From Ruminococcus flavefaciens (lineage in GTDB: Bacteria; Bacillota; Clostridia; Oscillospirales; Ruminococcaceae): a DNA stretch of 64,000 nucleotides. This document shows positions 35,409 to 44,160 of this stretch, one piece after another. How positions within the stretch are numbered: position 1 is the first letter of the stretch; each line of letters begins with the position of its first letter. The stretch is taken from NCBI GenBank assembly GCA_002310115.1, contig DBYI01000019.1, positions 1-64,000 of the forward strand. Reading direction: 5' to 3'. The notes below the pieces were generated by a model. It was not told the DNA's origin. It was given only the letters and a program-made list of their open reading frames with translations, and did not search any database. The position numbers and the translations under genes are program-made.

Positions 35409-36822
35409 AAATAATCTAGCTAAAAACACTGTATTATTATTTATTGGAAAGATCTGCACTCAATGTCTTAGCTTTTTTTTGCTTCCGTTGTATACGTCAA
35501 TACTAAGTACTAAAGAGTATGGTATTGCTGATTTAATTATTACTTATGTATCCCTATTATATCCTATATTTGGCATGCAATTAGAACAAGGTTTATTCAG
35601 AATGCTATTAGATTATAGAGACAATAAAAATAATACAACATCTCTATTTAGTACAGTTGTAATAAGTAATATTGTTCAAATATTTATTTTTGCTATTATA
35701 TGTTTTCCAATTTGTTTTATTATAAAAAATGATTACATTATATATCTTTTACCACTTGTAATTGTACAAATAATACAAGGTACTTTGCTTCAGTTTGCAC
35801 GTGGCATAGATAAAACAGTAATATATACAATTAGTGGTTTAATAAATGCTATACTTCATATCGGTTTTAATATAGTATTTATTGCGATATTTAAGATTGG
35901 ATTGACTGGATTATTCTATTCTATTATTATTGCTGGAATAGGAAGTTCATTTTTCATTATATTTTCACTTCGACTTTGGAACTATATAGATATTAAAAGA
36001 TTTAGAATTAATGAATTTATATCAATATGTAAGTATTCTATTCCACTAATTCCAAATCAATTGGCCTGGTGGATTGTAAATGTATCAGATCGAACTGTTA
36101 TTACGTTTTTTTTAGGAACTGGTGCAAATGGAGTATATTCAGTAGCAAATAAATTTTCTTCGGTGTACATTACATTTTATAATTATTTTAATATGTCATG
36201 GACTGAATCGGTTTCCTTATCCATAAATGATAGTGATAAAAATGACTATATTAATAAAATGATTAATATATTTTTCAATCTTATAATAACTATTTGTTTG
36301 GGGATAATTGCGTGTATGCCATTTGTGTATCCTGTACTTGTTTCAAATCCTGAGTATAAGGGAGCATATTATCAAATACCTATACTAATGATAGCGGTTT
36401 TTTTTCAGGCTTTACAGGGATTATATAGTGCTGTATATGTGGCTTTAAAAAAGACTAAAGAAATTGCCAAAACATCTATCGTATCTGCGATAATTAATAT
36501 TTCTGTAAATTTAATGTTAGTAAAATTAATTGGCCTTTATGCAGCGTCAGTTTCAACTTTAGTTGCTTTTTTGTCAATGGCAATATATCGTTATGTTGAT
36601 ATAAAAAAATATGTTGATCTCAAAATAAAAAAAAGGTATGTTTTATATGCAATCCTAATTGGAATTTCTTCGTGCATTGCATATTATTCTGAAAACATGA
36701 TTATCTGTGGTATTGCTTTAGGCATAGTCATTATGTACTCAATAATTATAAATAAAGGTTTTATTATCAAGGTCATTAATGTGATAAAATGTAAGATTAC
36801 GAGTTATAGAAGGAGCAACTGA
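35398..36822 (+). CDS. wzx: Wzx-type polysaccharide flippase
   Basis: Moves lipid-linked repeat units across the membrane. A 474-residue MATE/MOP-superfamily protein with about twelve to fourteen membrane segments; LAKNTVLLFIGKICTQ at the start, KYSIPLIPNQLAWWIVNVSD and YYQIPILMIAVFFQ are typical of the polysaccharide exporter family. ATG at 35398 has AGGAG 9 bases upstream. Its stop codon shares a base with the start of the next gene. Confidence 0.9.
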   Translation: MTRENNLAKNTVLLFIGKICTQCLSFFLLPLYTSILSTKEYGIADLIITYVSLLYPIFGMQLEQGLFRMLLDYRDNKNNTTSLFSTVVISNIVQIFIFAIICFPICFIIKNDYIIYLLPLVIVQIIQGTLLQFARGIDKTVIYTISGLINAILHIGFNIVFIAIFKIGLTGLFYSIIIAGIGSSFFIIFSLRLWNYIDIKRFRINEFISICKYSIPLIPNQLAWWIVNVSDRTVITFFLGTGANGVYSVANKFSSVYITFYNYFNMSWTESVSLSINDSDKNDYINKMINIFFNLIITICLGIIACMPFVYPVLVSNPEYKGAYYQIPILMIAVFFQALQGLYSAVYVALKKTKEIAKTSIVSAIINISVNLMLVKLIGLYAASVSTLVAFLSMAIYRYVDIKKYVDLKIKKRYVLYAILIGISSCIAYYSENMIICGIALGIVIMYSIIINKGFIIKVINVIKCKITSYRRSN

Positions 36823-38402
36823 TGATTGGTATTTTAACATATCATTTTGCTCATAATTATGGCGCAATGCTTCAGGCATATGCGTTAATGAGCTATTTAG
36901 AAAAGAACGGTAGTCAAGTTGAAGTTATCAATTATATTCCAGAAAAAATGAGACGTGATTATTCAATAGGTTTTGATTCTATTACATATAAGAATTTCTA
37001 TTGGAAAATCATAAATAATTGTAGGCGAAAAAAACAGTTTGCTTTATTTGAAGAATTTCGCAAAACTAAACTGAGAAATAATGATTTGATAAATTCAGAA
37101 CAATTAAAAGGACATTCTAAAAAATACAATACTATAATCGTAGGTAGTGATCAAGTTTGGAATACAAATATTAACTATAATGATTCAAATTATTTTTTAA
37201 GCTTTGCAAATGATAATATAACAAAAATTGGATTTTCAATCAGTATTGGTTCTATTAAGACAACAGCCATAGCTAGACATTTTTTAGATAAGTATATTGA
37301 AACGTTTTCGAGACTCTCGTTTCGAGAAAAAAGCACGATTGATTTTTATGACGAGTTGTTTCATAAGAGATATTCACAAACATGTGATCCAGTATTTCTT
37401 TTAGATCCCATTTCTTGGAGATCAATTGCAAAGAAACCAAAGAGTGAAATTCCCAAGCGGTATATTTTGTATTACTCACTTAGTGATGATATCAATCTAA
37501 TTCGTGAAATACAAAGAATTACTACTGAAGAGAATATCCCAATTATTTCAATACATCCATTGTGTAAAAGGAATGCAATTGCTAGTATAAATCTTACCGA
37601 TGTTGGACCAGAACAATTTCTATGGTTAATAGATAATGCAGCATATGTTGCTAGTAATTCATTTCATGCGACGGCGTTTTCAATAATTTTTGAAAAAAAA
37701 GCATTAATTATACCACATCCGGTTTTGGGGGATCGTAATAAAGATCTTTTGAAGCTTATAAAATATTGTGATAAGAAAGATAATATATATGATTTTGCTC
37801 TGGCCGATAAAACTGATCTTGATGAACTAATATCTTTTTCTAAAGTTTTTTTAAATAATGAAAGCACGACTACTTTTGTTAAAAATACCGACAATGTTGT
37901 GCATCCGCTTATTATTGGTGCTAAATTAAAGGATACTAATAAGAGAATTCAATCTCAAAGTGGTGGTGCAGCAACAGTAATATCAGAATACTTCATAAAA
38001 AATAATGCGATAGTTTATGGTGTAGGCTTTAATGATAAACTTGAAGTAGTGTATCATCGTATAACTGATTTAGAAGGATTAAATCTTATTAAAGGCTCTA
38101 AATATGTAAGAGTATATTTAGGAAACACTTTTTCTAGGGTTATTGATGATTTAAAAAAAGGTCATAAGGTTTTATTTATTGGTAATGCTTGTGTAATAGC
38201 AGGTCTTAAGAAAATGGTAGAAGCGTTTAAATTAAACGATAATCTATATACTATGGATATTATTTGTCATGGAACTCCTTCGCAAGAATTGTATAAAGAA
38301 TATCTTGCATGGGTTGAAGAACGCGAACATAAAAAGGTTAAGGACTTTGTTTTTAGGTTTAAAGATGTAACAAACGAGGGTGGCAACACATGGAAAAAAT
38401 AG
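36822..38402 (+). CDS. Pyruvyl transferase 2 fused to FrhB-like domain, first frame
   Basis: A 526-residue frame. Residues 1 to about 345 are a second polysaccharide pyruvyl transferase (GILTYHFAHNYGAMLQAYAL, IIVGSDQVWNTN, FREKSTIDF, SNSFHATAFSIIF). Residues about 375-520 are the first part of an FrhB/FdhB domain (SQSGGAATVISEYF, VLFIGNACVIAGLKK, MDIICHGTPSQEL). The frame ends at a TAG right after an A6 tract (38394-38399), while the rest of the FrhB domain is in the -1 frame from 38390. With one more A the two frames make a continuous protein of about 676 residues. So this is a fusion that is broken, phase-variable or read by frameshifting. Confidence 0.85.
   Translation: MIGILTYHFAHNYGAMLQAYALMSYLEKNGSQVEVINYIPEKMRRDYSIGFDSITYKNFYWKIINNCRRKKQFALFEEFRKTKLRNNDLINSEQLKGHSKKYNTIIVGSDQVWNTNINYNDSNYFLSFANDNITKIGFSISIGSIKTTAIARHFLDKYIETFSRLSFREKSTIDFYDELFHKRYSQTCDPVFLLDPISWRSIAKKPKSEIPKRYILYYSLSDDINLIREIQRITTEENIPIISIHPLCKRNAIASINLTDVGPEQFLWLIDNAAYVASNSFHATAFSIIFEKKALIIPHPVLGDRNKDLLKLIKYCDKKDNIYDFALADKTDLDELISFSKVFLNNESTTTFVKNTDNVVHPLIIGAKLKDTNKRIQSQSGGAATVISEYFIKNNAIVYGVGFNDKLEVVYHRITDLEGLNLIKGSKYVRVYLGNTFSRVIDDLKKGHKVLFIGNACVIAGLKKMVEAFKLNDNLYTMDIICHGTPSQELYKEYLAWVEEREHKKVKDFVFRFKDVTNEGGNTWKK
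38376..38402 (+). promoter_or_regulatory. Candidate frameshift or phase-variation site
   Basis: GAGGGTGG (38376-38383) lies 10 bases before TGG-A6 (38391-38399), and the zero-frame TAG follows at once. A Shine-Dalgarno-like stretch about 10 bases before an A-run is how the dnaX -1 frameshift is stimulated. The same GAGGGTGG could instead serve the ATG at 38390. The A6 tract is also a plausible slippage site. Confidence 0.5.
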
Positions 38403-38851
38403 TTTTTGATGATAATAGTCAATTAATCTCAAAAGAATATACTGATTTGTTTTATTCAAATCTTGGATTGCGTCCAAGTTGTGGGACTTGCAAATATTCA
38501 ACGTATAGACGAATATCTGATTTTACAGTTGCTGATTATTGGGGAATTGAGAATTATAATCAAGAATTCTATGATAATAAGGGAATATCTTTAATTATGC
38601 TTAACTCATCAAGAGCTAAAGATCTTTTTGAATACATAAGAGAGGAATGCGATGTGATTGAGTCAGATGTTCAGAAATGCCAGCAACCTAATATAATTGC
38701 CCCATCTCCAATTCCTAATTATCGTAGTTTGTATTGGAAAGAATTAAAGAAGTATGGTTTTAAACAGTCTTTAAAAAAATTTACGCCGTTTGGTGGCGTT
38801 TTGACTAAGATTCGCAAGAGGGTATTTAAATATACTGGACGGTGGTTATAA
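38390..38851 (+). CDS. FrhB-like domain, second frame
   Basis: The 153-residue continuation of the FrhB/FdhB domain begun in the previous gene: RPSCGTCKYSTYRRISDFTV followed by ADYWGI corresponds to CYKCKFACKCRSSDITIGDSWG in the 29719 protein, including a conserved Cys pair. It starts in the -1 frame over the A6 tract. It may be made alone from the ATG at 38390 or as the end of a frameshifted fusion. Stops one base before the ferredoxin gene at 38853. Confidence 0.75.
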   Translation: MEKIVFDDNSQLISKEYTDLFYSNLGLRPSCGTCKYSTYRRISDFTVADYWGIENYNQEFYDNKGISLIMLNSSRAKDLFEYIREECDVIESDVQKCQQPNIIAPSPIPNYRSLYWKELKKYGFKQSLKKFTPFGGVLTKIRKRVFKYTGRWL

Positions 38852-38852
38852 T

Positions 38853-39254
38853 ATGGATAAGTTAAGCGTATTATATCAGAATCGAGATGGTACACTTTTA
38901 GCAAATGAGTATCAACCAATGTTAAGCAATGGTGCAAATTTTTCAAGGCATGAAAGTACTAGATATATTAATATTAATGTGGATACCGAAAGTTCAACAT
39001 TACCTGAACTTTACGAACATAAAGAGTTGTGTTGCGGTTGTTCTGCTTGCTTAATAGTATGTCCAAAATCTGAAATCGATACAAACATAATGATTCCATA
39101 CAAATTTATGGTTAACTCAGACAGGATTGAATATTATCCTTATACTGGAGCGATTTCTATGCTACCTGATGAAGAAGGATTTATGTATCCTGTTGTAGAT
39201 TCAAATAAATGTATTCGTTGTTTTAAGTGCATGAAGGTATGTCCATATAAATAA
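38853..39254 (+). CDS. Separate ferredoxin-like protein with two [4Fe-4S] motifs
   Basis: A 133-residue protein with LCCGCSACLIVCPK (about 59-72) and CIRCFKCMKVCPY near the end, spaced like the N-terminal ferredoxin of FrhB-type proteins (intervening SMLPDEEGFMYPVVD is also typical). In the 29719 protein these motifs are in the same chain; here they come as a separate gene after the FrhB domain. The N-terminal 55 residues are not recognised. Only one base separates it from the previous stop, so translation is coupled. Last gene of the AT-rich cassette. Confidence 0.75.
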   Translation: MDKLSVLYQNRDGTLLANEYQPMLSNGANFSRHESTRYININVDTESSTLPELYEHKELCCGCSACLIVCPKSEIDTNIMIPYKFMVNSDRIEYYPYTGAISMLPDEEGFMYPVVDSNKCIRCFKCMKVCPYK

Positions 39255-39307
39255 AAATGGATAATATTAAATAATCATTTTGAATTTTATAATGATGGAG
39301 TATAATT

Positions 39308-40336
39308 ATGAGAATTATGATAACAGGCGGCGCGGGATTTATCGGCTCGAATTTCGTATTCCATATGCTTGATACATATCCTGACTACAGAATAGTATGT
39401 CTGGACAAGCTTACATACGCAGGCAATCTTTCAACACTTGAGCCTGTAATGAAGAACTCCAACTTCCGTTTCGTGAAGATAGACATATGTGACCGTGAAG
39501 CTATCTACAAGCTTTTCGAGGAGGAAAAGCCCGATATCGTAGTAAACTTTGCAGCTGAGTCACATGTTGACCGCTCTATCGACAACCCTGAGATATTCCT
39601 TCAGACAAATATCCTCGGCACACAGGTTCTCATGGACGCATGCCGCAAGTACGGTATCCAGAGATATCATCAGGTATCTACAGATGAGGTTTACGGAGAT
39701 CTTCCTCTTGACAGACCTGACCTTTTCTTCACAGAGACCACACCTATCCACACAAGCAGCCCTTACAGCTCCTCAAAGGCAGGTGCTGACCTTCTTGTTA
39801 TGGCATACAACAGGACTTATGGTCTGCCTGTGACTATTTCAAGATGTTCAAACAACTACGGACCGTACCACTTCCCTGAGAAGCTTATCCCACTGATGAT
39901 AGCTAATGCTCTCGCAGACAAGCCTCTCCCTGTTTACGGTGAAGGTCTTAATGTAAGAGACTGGCTTTATGTTGAGGATCACTGCCGCGCCATCGACCTT
40001 ATTATCCACAAGGGCAAGGTTGGCGAAGTTTACAATGTCGGCGGTCACAATGAAATGAAGAACATCGACATCGTTAAGCTCATCTGTAAGGAACTCGGCA
40101 AGCCTGAAAGCCTTATCACACACGTTGAGGACAGAAAGGGACACGATATGCGTTACGCTATCGATCCAACCAAGATCCACAATGAGCTTGGCTGGCTGCC
40201 GGAGACAAAGTTCGAGGACGGCATCAAGAAGACTATCAAGTGGTATCTAGAGAACCGTGAGTGGTGGGAGACTATTATCAGCGGCGAGTATCAGAACTAC
40301 TACGAAAAAATGTATGGGAACAGAGGTAAATCATAA
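39308..40336 (+). CDS. rmlB: dTDP-glucose 4,6-dehydratase
   Basis: Second step of dTDP-L-rhamnose synthesis. A 342-residue short-chain dehydrogenase-type protein: ITGGAGFIGSNFV (NAD binding), AAESHVDRSI, STDEVYGDL and the YSSSKAGADLL catalytic Tyr-Lys segment, RCSNNYGPYHFPEKLIPL. Full length. Base composition rises sharply here compared with the preceding cassette. The stop shares its last base with the start of rmlD. Confidence 0.96.
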   Translation: MRIMITGGAGFIGSNFVFHMLDTYPDYRIVCLDKLTYAGNLSTLEPVMKNSNFRFVKIDICDREAIYKLFEEEKPDIVVNFAAESHVDRSIDNPEIFLQTNILGTQVLMDACRKYGIQRYHQVSTDEVYGDLPLDRPDLFFTETTPIHTSSPYSSSKAGADLLVMAYNRTYGLPVTISRCSNNYGPYHFPEKLIPLMIANALADKPLPVYGEGLNVRDWLYVEDHCRAIDLIIHKGKVGEVYNVGGHNEMKNIDIVKLICKELGKPESLITHVEDRKGHDMRYAIDPTKIHNELGWLPETKFEDGIKKTIKWYLENREWWETIISGEYQNYYEKMYGNRGKS

Positions 40337-41223
40337 TGAAGTTTTTTGTAACAGGTGTTGGTGGACAGCTTGGACATGATGTAATGGATGAGCTTACAAA
40401 TCGCGGATACGAAGGTATCGGCAGCGATATTTTTGAATCGGTTGATACAAAGTATCCATATGTAAAGCTTGATATAACCAATGCAACGGCAGTTGAAAAG
40501 GCTATATCCGAGGCTAAGCCTGATGTAGTAATTCACTGTGCAGCGTGGACAGCTGTCGATGCGGCTGAGGACGAGGAGAACCGTCCGAAAGTCAAGGCTA
40601 TCAATGTTGACGGTACACAGAATATAGCAAATGTCTGCAAGGAACTAAACTGCAAGATGATATATATTTCTACTGATTATGTTTTCGATGGTCAGGGAAC
40701 AGAGCCGTGGCAGCCAGATTGCAAAGATTATGCTCCTCAGAATGTATATGGTCAGTCGAAGCTTGACGGCGAGCTTGCTGTAGCCAATACTCTTGATAAG
40801 TACTTCATAGTGCGAATTGCATGGGTGTTTGGCGTGAATGGAAAGAATTTCATAAAGACAATGATCAATGTGGGCAAGACTCATGATGAAGTGCGTGTTG
40901 TAAGTGACCAAATTGGTACTCCCACATATACGTTTGACCTGTCAAGGCTTCTTGTTGATATGGCAGAGACCGAAAAGTACGGTTACTATCATGCTACAAA
41001 TGAAGGCGGATATATCTCATGGTATGACTTCACAGTTGAGATATATAAGCAGTCGGGAATGACAACAAAGGTCACTCCTGTTACTACAGCTGAGTATGGC
41101 CTTTCAAAGGCAGTAAGGCCTTTCAATAGTAGACTCGATAAATCCAAACTTGTTGAGAACGGTTTTAGGCCGCTTCCAACATGGCAGGATGCACTTTCAA
41201 GGTATTTAAAGGAGATTATGTAA
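40336..41223 (+). CDS. rmlD: dTDP-4-dehydrorhamnose reductase
   Basis: Last step of dTDP-L-rhamnose synthesis. A 295-residue protein with FVTGVGGQLGHDV (NADPH loop), HCAAWTAVDAAEDE, ISTDYVFDG and YGQSKLDGE (catalytic Tyr-Lys). Start overlaps rmlB by one base, so the two are coupled. Confidence 0.95.
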   Translation: MKFFVTGVGGQLGHDVMDELTNRGYEGIGSDIFESVDTKYPYVKLDITNATAVEKAISEAKPDVVIHCAAWTAVDAAEDEENRPKVKAINVDGTQNIANVCKELNCKMIYISTDYVFDGQGTEPWQPDCKDYAPQNVYGQSKLDGELAVANTLDKYFIVRIAWVFGVNGKNFIKTMINVGKTHDEVRVVSDQIGTPTYTFDLSRLLVDMAETEKYGYYHATNEGGYISWYDFTVEIYKQSGMTTKVTPVTTAEYGLSKAVRPFNSRLDKSKLVENGFRPLPTWQDALSRYLKEIM

Positions 41224-41225
41224 AA

Positions 41226-41834
41226 ATGGGACAGATCACAGTTGAAAAAAACGTTGGTGGAATTGAAGGACTTTGTGTTATCACTCCTGTAGTTCATGGT
41301 GATAATCGTGGTTATTTCTCTGAAACATATAGTCAGAGAGACATGGCTGAAGCTGGCATTAATATAGTATTTGTACAGGATAATCAGTCAGGATCTACCA
41401 TGGGAGTGCTTCGCGGACTTCACTTTCAGAAGCAGTATCCGCAGACAAAACTTGTTCGTACAATCAAGGGCAGAGTATTCGACGTTGCAGTTGACCTCAG
41501 AACAGATTCTGCCACATATGGCAAATGGTATGGCGTAGAGCTTTCAGAGGATAACAAAAAGCAGTTCCTGATTCCAAGGGGCTTTGCACATGGTTTTTTG
41601 GTACTAAGTGAAGTTGCTGAGTTCTGCTACAAATGTGATGATTTCTATCATCCAAATGATGAGGGGGGAATGGCATGGAATGACCCTGAAATTGGTATTG
41701 AGTGGCCAAATGTAGTAGGTGCATATAATGGAACAGCTAGTGCTGATGGTTATTCATTATCAAACGGAACCAAGCTGAATCTTTCTGATAAGGATCAGAA
41801 GTGGCTTGGTTTTAAGGATACATTTAAATTTTGA
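41226..41834 (+). CDS. rmlC: dTDP-4-dehydrorhamnose 3,5-epimerase
   Basis: Third step of dTDP-L-rhamnose synthesis. A 202-residue cupin: GYFSETYSQRDMAEAGI, VQDNQSGSTMGVLRGLHFQK with the catalytic His, VFDVAVDLRTDS and PRGFAHGFLVLS. ATG at 41226 is set by AAGGAG; a longer frame from 41181 would overlap rmlD. Two bases separate it from the rmlD stop. Confidence 0.95.
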   Translation: MGQITVEKNVGGIEGLCVITPVVHGDNRGYFSETYSQRDMAEAGINIVFVQDNQSGSTMGVLRGLHFQKQYPQTKLVRTIKGRVFDVAVDLRTDSATYGKWYGVELSEDNKKQFLIPRGFAHGFLVLSEVAEFCYKCDDFYHPNDEGGMAWNDPEIGIEWPNVVGAYNGTASADGYSLSNGTKLNLSDKDQKWLGFKDTFKF

Positions 41835-41850
41835 AAGGTAGTGAACTGAT

Positions 41851-42738
41851 ATGAAGGGAATCGTTCTTGCTGGCGGCAGTGGTACACGTCTTTACCCACT
41901 AACGAAAGTTACATCGAAACAGCTTCTTCCAATATATGATAAGCCAATGATTTACTATCCATTGTCCACGCTTATGCTTGCGGGAATCAAGGATATCCTT
42001 ATTATCAGTACACCTGATGATACACCAAGATTTGAAGCATTGTTAGGTAACGGAAGTCAGTACGGTATTAATCTGTCATATAAAGTACAGCCGAGTCCAG
42101 ATGGACTAGCACAAGCGTTTATTATTGGAGAAGAGTTCCTTAACGGAGAAGCAGGTGCTATGGTACTTGGTGATAATATCTTCTATGGTAACGGTTTCAG
42201 AGCATTGCTTAAGGCTGCTGTTAAAGATGCTGAGGAAGACGGCAGGGCAACTGTGTTTGGTTACTATGTTCCGGATCCAGAGCGCTTTGGAGTTGTAGAG
42301 TTCGATGAAAACGGAAAAGCAATCAGCATAGAGGAAAAACCGAAGAACCCAAAAAGTAATTATGCCGTAACAGGACTGTACTTCTATCCTGCTGGTGTAA
42401 GTGACAGAGCTAATCAGGTCAAGCCAAGTGCGCGAGGAGAGCTTGAGATCACAACCCTAAATGATATGTATCTATCAGATGGAATGCTAGATGTTCAGCT
42501 TCTGGGACGCGGTTTCGCATGGCTTGATACGGGTACAATGCAAAGTTTGCTTGCAGCATCAAACTTCGTAGAAATGGTTCAGAACAGACAGGGAATTACA
42601 ATTTCTGCTCCTGAGGAGATCGCATTTATTAACGGTTGGATCGATAAAGCAGGTCTTCTCAAATCAGCTGAGGCATATGGTAAAAGTCCATATGGAGCGC
42701 ACCTTAGGGCTGTAGCAGAAGGAAAAGTGAAGTATTGA
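41851..42738 (+). CDS. rmlA: Glucose-1-phosphate thymidylyltransferase
   Basis: First step of dTDP-L-rhamnose synthesis. A 295-residue protein with the nucleotidyltransferase signature GIVLAGGSGTRLYPLTKVTS followed by KQLLPIYDKPMIYYPL, then VQPSPDGLAQAF and GDNIFYG. Full length. The gene order rmlB-D-C-A shows rhamnose is likely in the polymer. Confidence 0.96.
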   Translation: MKGIVLAGGSGTRLYPLTKVTSKQLLPIYDKPMIYYPLSTLMLAGIKDILIISTPDDTPRFEALLGNGSQYGINLSYKVQPSPDGLAQAFIIGEEFLNGEAGAMVLGDNIFYGNGFRALLKAAVKDAEEDGRATVFGYYVPDPERFGVVEFDENGKAISIEEKPKNPKSNYAVTGLYFYPAGVSDRANQVKPSARGELEITTLNDMYLSDGMLDVQLLGRGFAWLDTGTMQSLLAASNFVEMVQNRQGITISAPEEIAFINGWIDKAGLLKSAEAYGKSPYGAHLRAVAEGKVKY

Positions 42739-42759
42739 GTAATTATATGGAGTATTAAT

Positions 42760-43614
42760 ATGATTTATGAATTGAGAAATAAATTGATATCAATAAAAGT
42801 CGATTCATTTGGTGCTGAGATGCATTCTTTACAAAGAAATAACTTAGAGTATATATGGCAATGCGGTGACGCTTGGAAACGTTATGCACCGATTCTTTTC
42901 CCGTTTATAAGTTCTCCGAAAGAGCGGAGGTATCTTGTAAACGGGAAAGAATATTACATGAAAGCAAACCATGGTTTTGCACGTGATATGGAGTTTTCAA
43001 TGATCAGGCAAACGGCTGATGAACTTGTATTCGAGTTAACATCGAATGATGACACAATTGTGCAGTATCCGTTTAAATTTGTCTTTCAAGTTTACTACAA
43101 GCTGTTGGAGAACGGTGTAGATGTTAAGCACAAAGTGCTGAATACTGGAACTACTCCGATGTACTTCTACCTTGGCGGTCATCCGGCGTTTAATTGCCCG
43201 ATTGATTTAGAAGGTACATTTAACGATTATGAGGTTGTGTACGAAAAAGCTGAGAATCTAAAGCATCAGAACGGAAGCGAAGTTGAGAATGTAGTTAACG
43301 GAAGAAAAATGTTTTTATCTCGTGCTCTTTTTGATAATGATGCTATTATATTAGGAGAGCCAAATTCAAAGTCAATATCGCTGTGTTCTGATAAATCTAT
43401 TCATTCTGTTACCGTTGAATTCCCTAATTCGAATGCAATTGCAGTATGGTCTCCGACAGGAGATAATAATGCATCTTTTGTATGCCTGGAGCCGTGGACT
43501 TCTCTGCCAATTGACTATGATAATGATGAAGAAGAGTTGAGTAAAAAGGAACATGCTACAAGATTAGATGTTGGAAAAGAATATAATTATAGGTATAGGA
43601 TTACTGTTAAGTAA
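42760..43614 (+). CDS. Aldose 1-epimerase family protein
   Basis: A 284-residue galactose-mutarotase-like beta-sandwich protein: GAEMHSLQRN near the start, IWQCGDAWKRYAPILFP, KANHGFARDMEF (active-site His region), YLGGHPAFNCP and CLEPWTSLP. Interconverts sugar anomers; the substrate is not clear. Twenty-one bases after rmlA, in the same transcription unit. Confidence 0.85.
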   Translation: MIYELRNKLISIKVDSFGAEMHSLQRNNLEYIWQCGDAWKRYAPILFPFISSPKERRYLVNGKEYYMKANHGFARDMEFSMIRQTADELVFELTSNDDTIVQYPFKFVFQVYYKLLENGVDVKHKVLNTGTTPMYFYLGGHPAFNCPIDLEGTFNDYEVVYEKAENLKHQNGSEVENVVNGRKMFLSRALFDNDAIILGEPNSKSISLCSDKSIHSVTVEFPNSNAIAVWSPTGDNNASFVCLEPWTSLPIDYDNDEEELSKKEHATRLDVGKEYNYRYRITVK

Positions 43615-43641
43615 CTATGTAAAGAAGAAAGAGATGTGATA

Positions 43642-44082
43642 ATGAAAGAATCTCTAAACCTAAAATATAAAAGGCGACTTTTATTTATCATTTACATCAT
43701 CTTAGTTTTTACATTCACATTCATAGTACGTGAAACATTGATCTGGCGGTATTCAGGTAAGCATGAGGTTACACTGGTTCCTTTCAGACAGCTTTTAGGC
43801 TTATTCAAAGAGCCAAATCATATGATGTGGTTCTTGCAGATTATACTGAATATTATCCTATTTATCCCTTTCGGATTCATGTTTCCAATTATACATCAAA
43901 AACTATCGAAATCTACCATAGCTTATGGCGCTCTTTTCTCACTTGCAATAGAAATAATGCAGTATATTTCAGGTCGAGGCCTTGCAGATATTGATGATCT
44001 GATAAACAACACTCTCGGTGCAGTGATAGGATATTTTATCTACAGAGCAGGGAAAATGGAATATGATAGAAGGAAAACTTAG
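43642..44082 (+). CDS. VanZ-like membrane protein
   Basis: A 146-residue protein with four membrane segments and the VanZ-family pattern: VTLVPFRQLLGLF, then NIILFIPFGFMFP and SLAIEIMQYISGRGLADIDDLINNTLGAVIGY. The family's activity is not established. ATG at 43642 is preferred to GTG at 43636. Confidence 0.88.
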   Translation: MKESLNLKYKRRLLFIIYIILVFTFTFIVRETLIWRYSGKHEVTLVPFRQLLGLFKEPNHMMWFLQIILNIILFIPFGFMFPIIHQKLSKSTIAYGALFSLAIEIMQYISGRGLADIDDLINNTLGAVIGYFIYRAGKMEYDRRKT

Positions 44083-44111
44083 CAATAATTGAAGTATAAA
44101 AACATAATTTA

Positions 44112-44131
44112 GAAGTGCCGGCAGGCGCTTC
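44112..44131 (+). repeat. Short intergenic hairpin
   Basis: GAAGTGCC (44112-44119) pairs with GGCGCTTC (44124-44131), with one wobble, without a T-run. May be an mRNA processing or stability element ahead of the lipoprotein gene. Confidence 0.4.
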
Positions 44132-44160
44132 GATAATAGAAGTATTCATTGGAGGACAAA

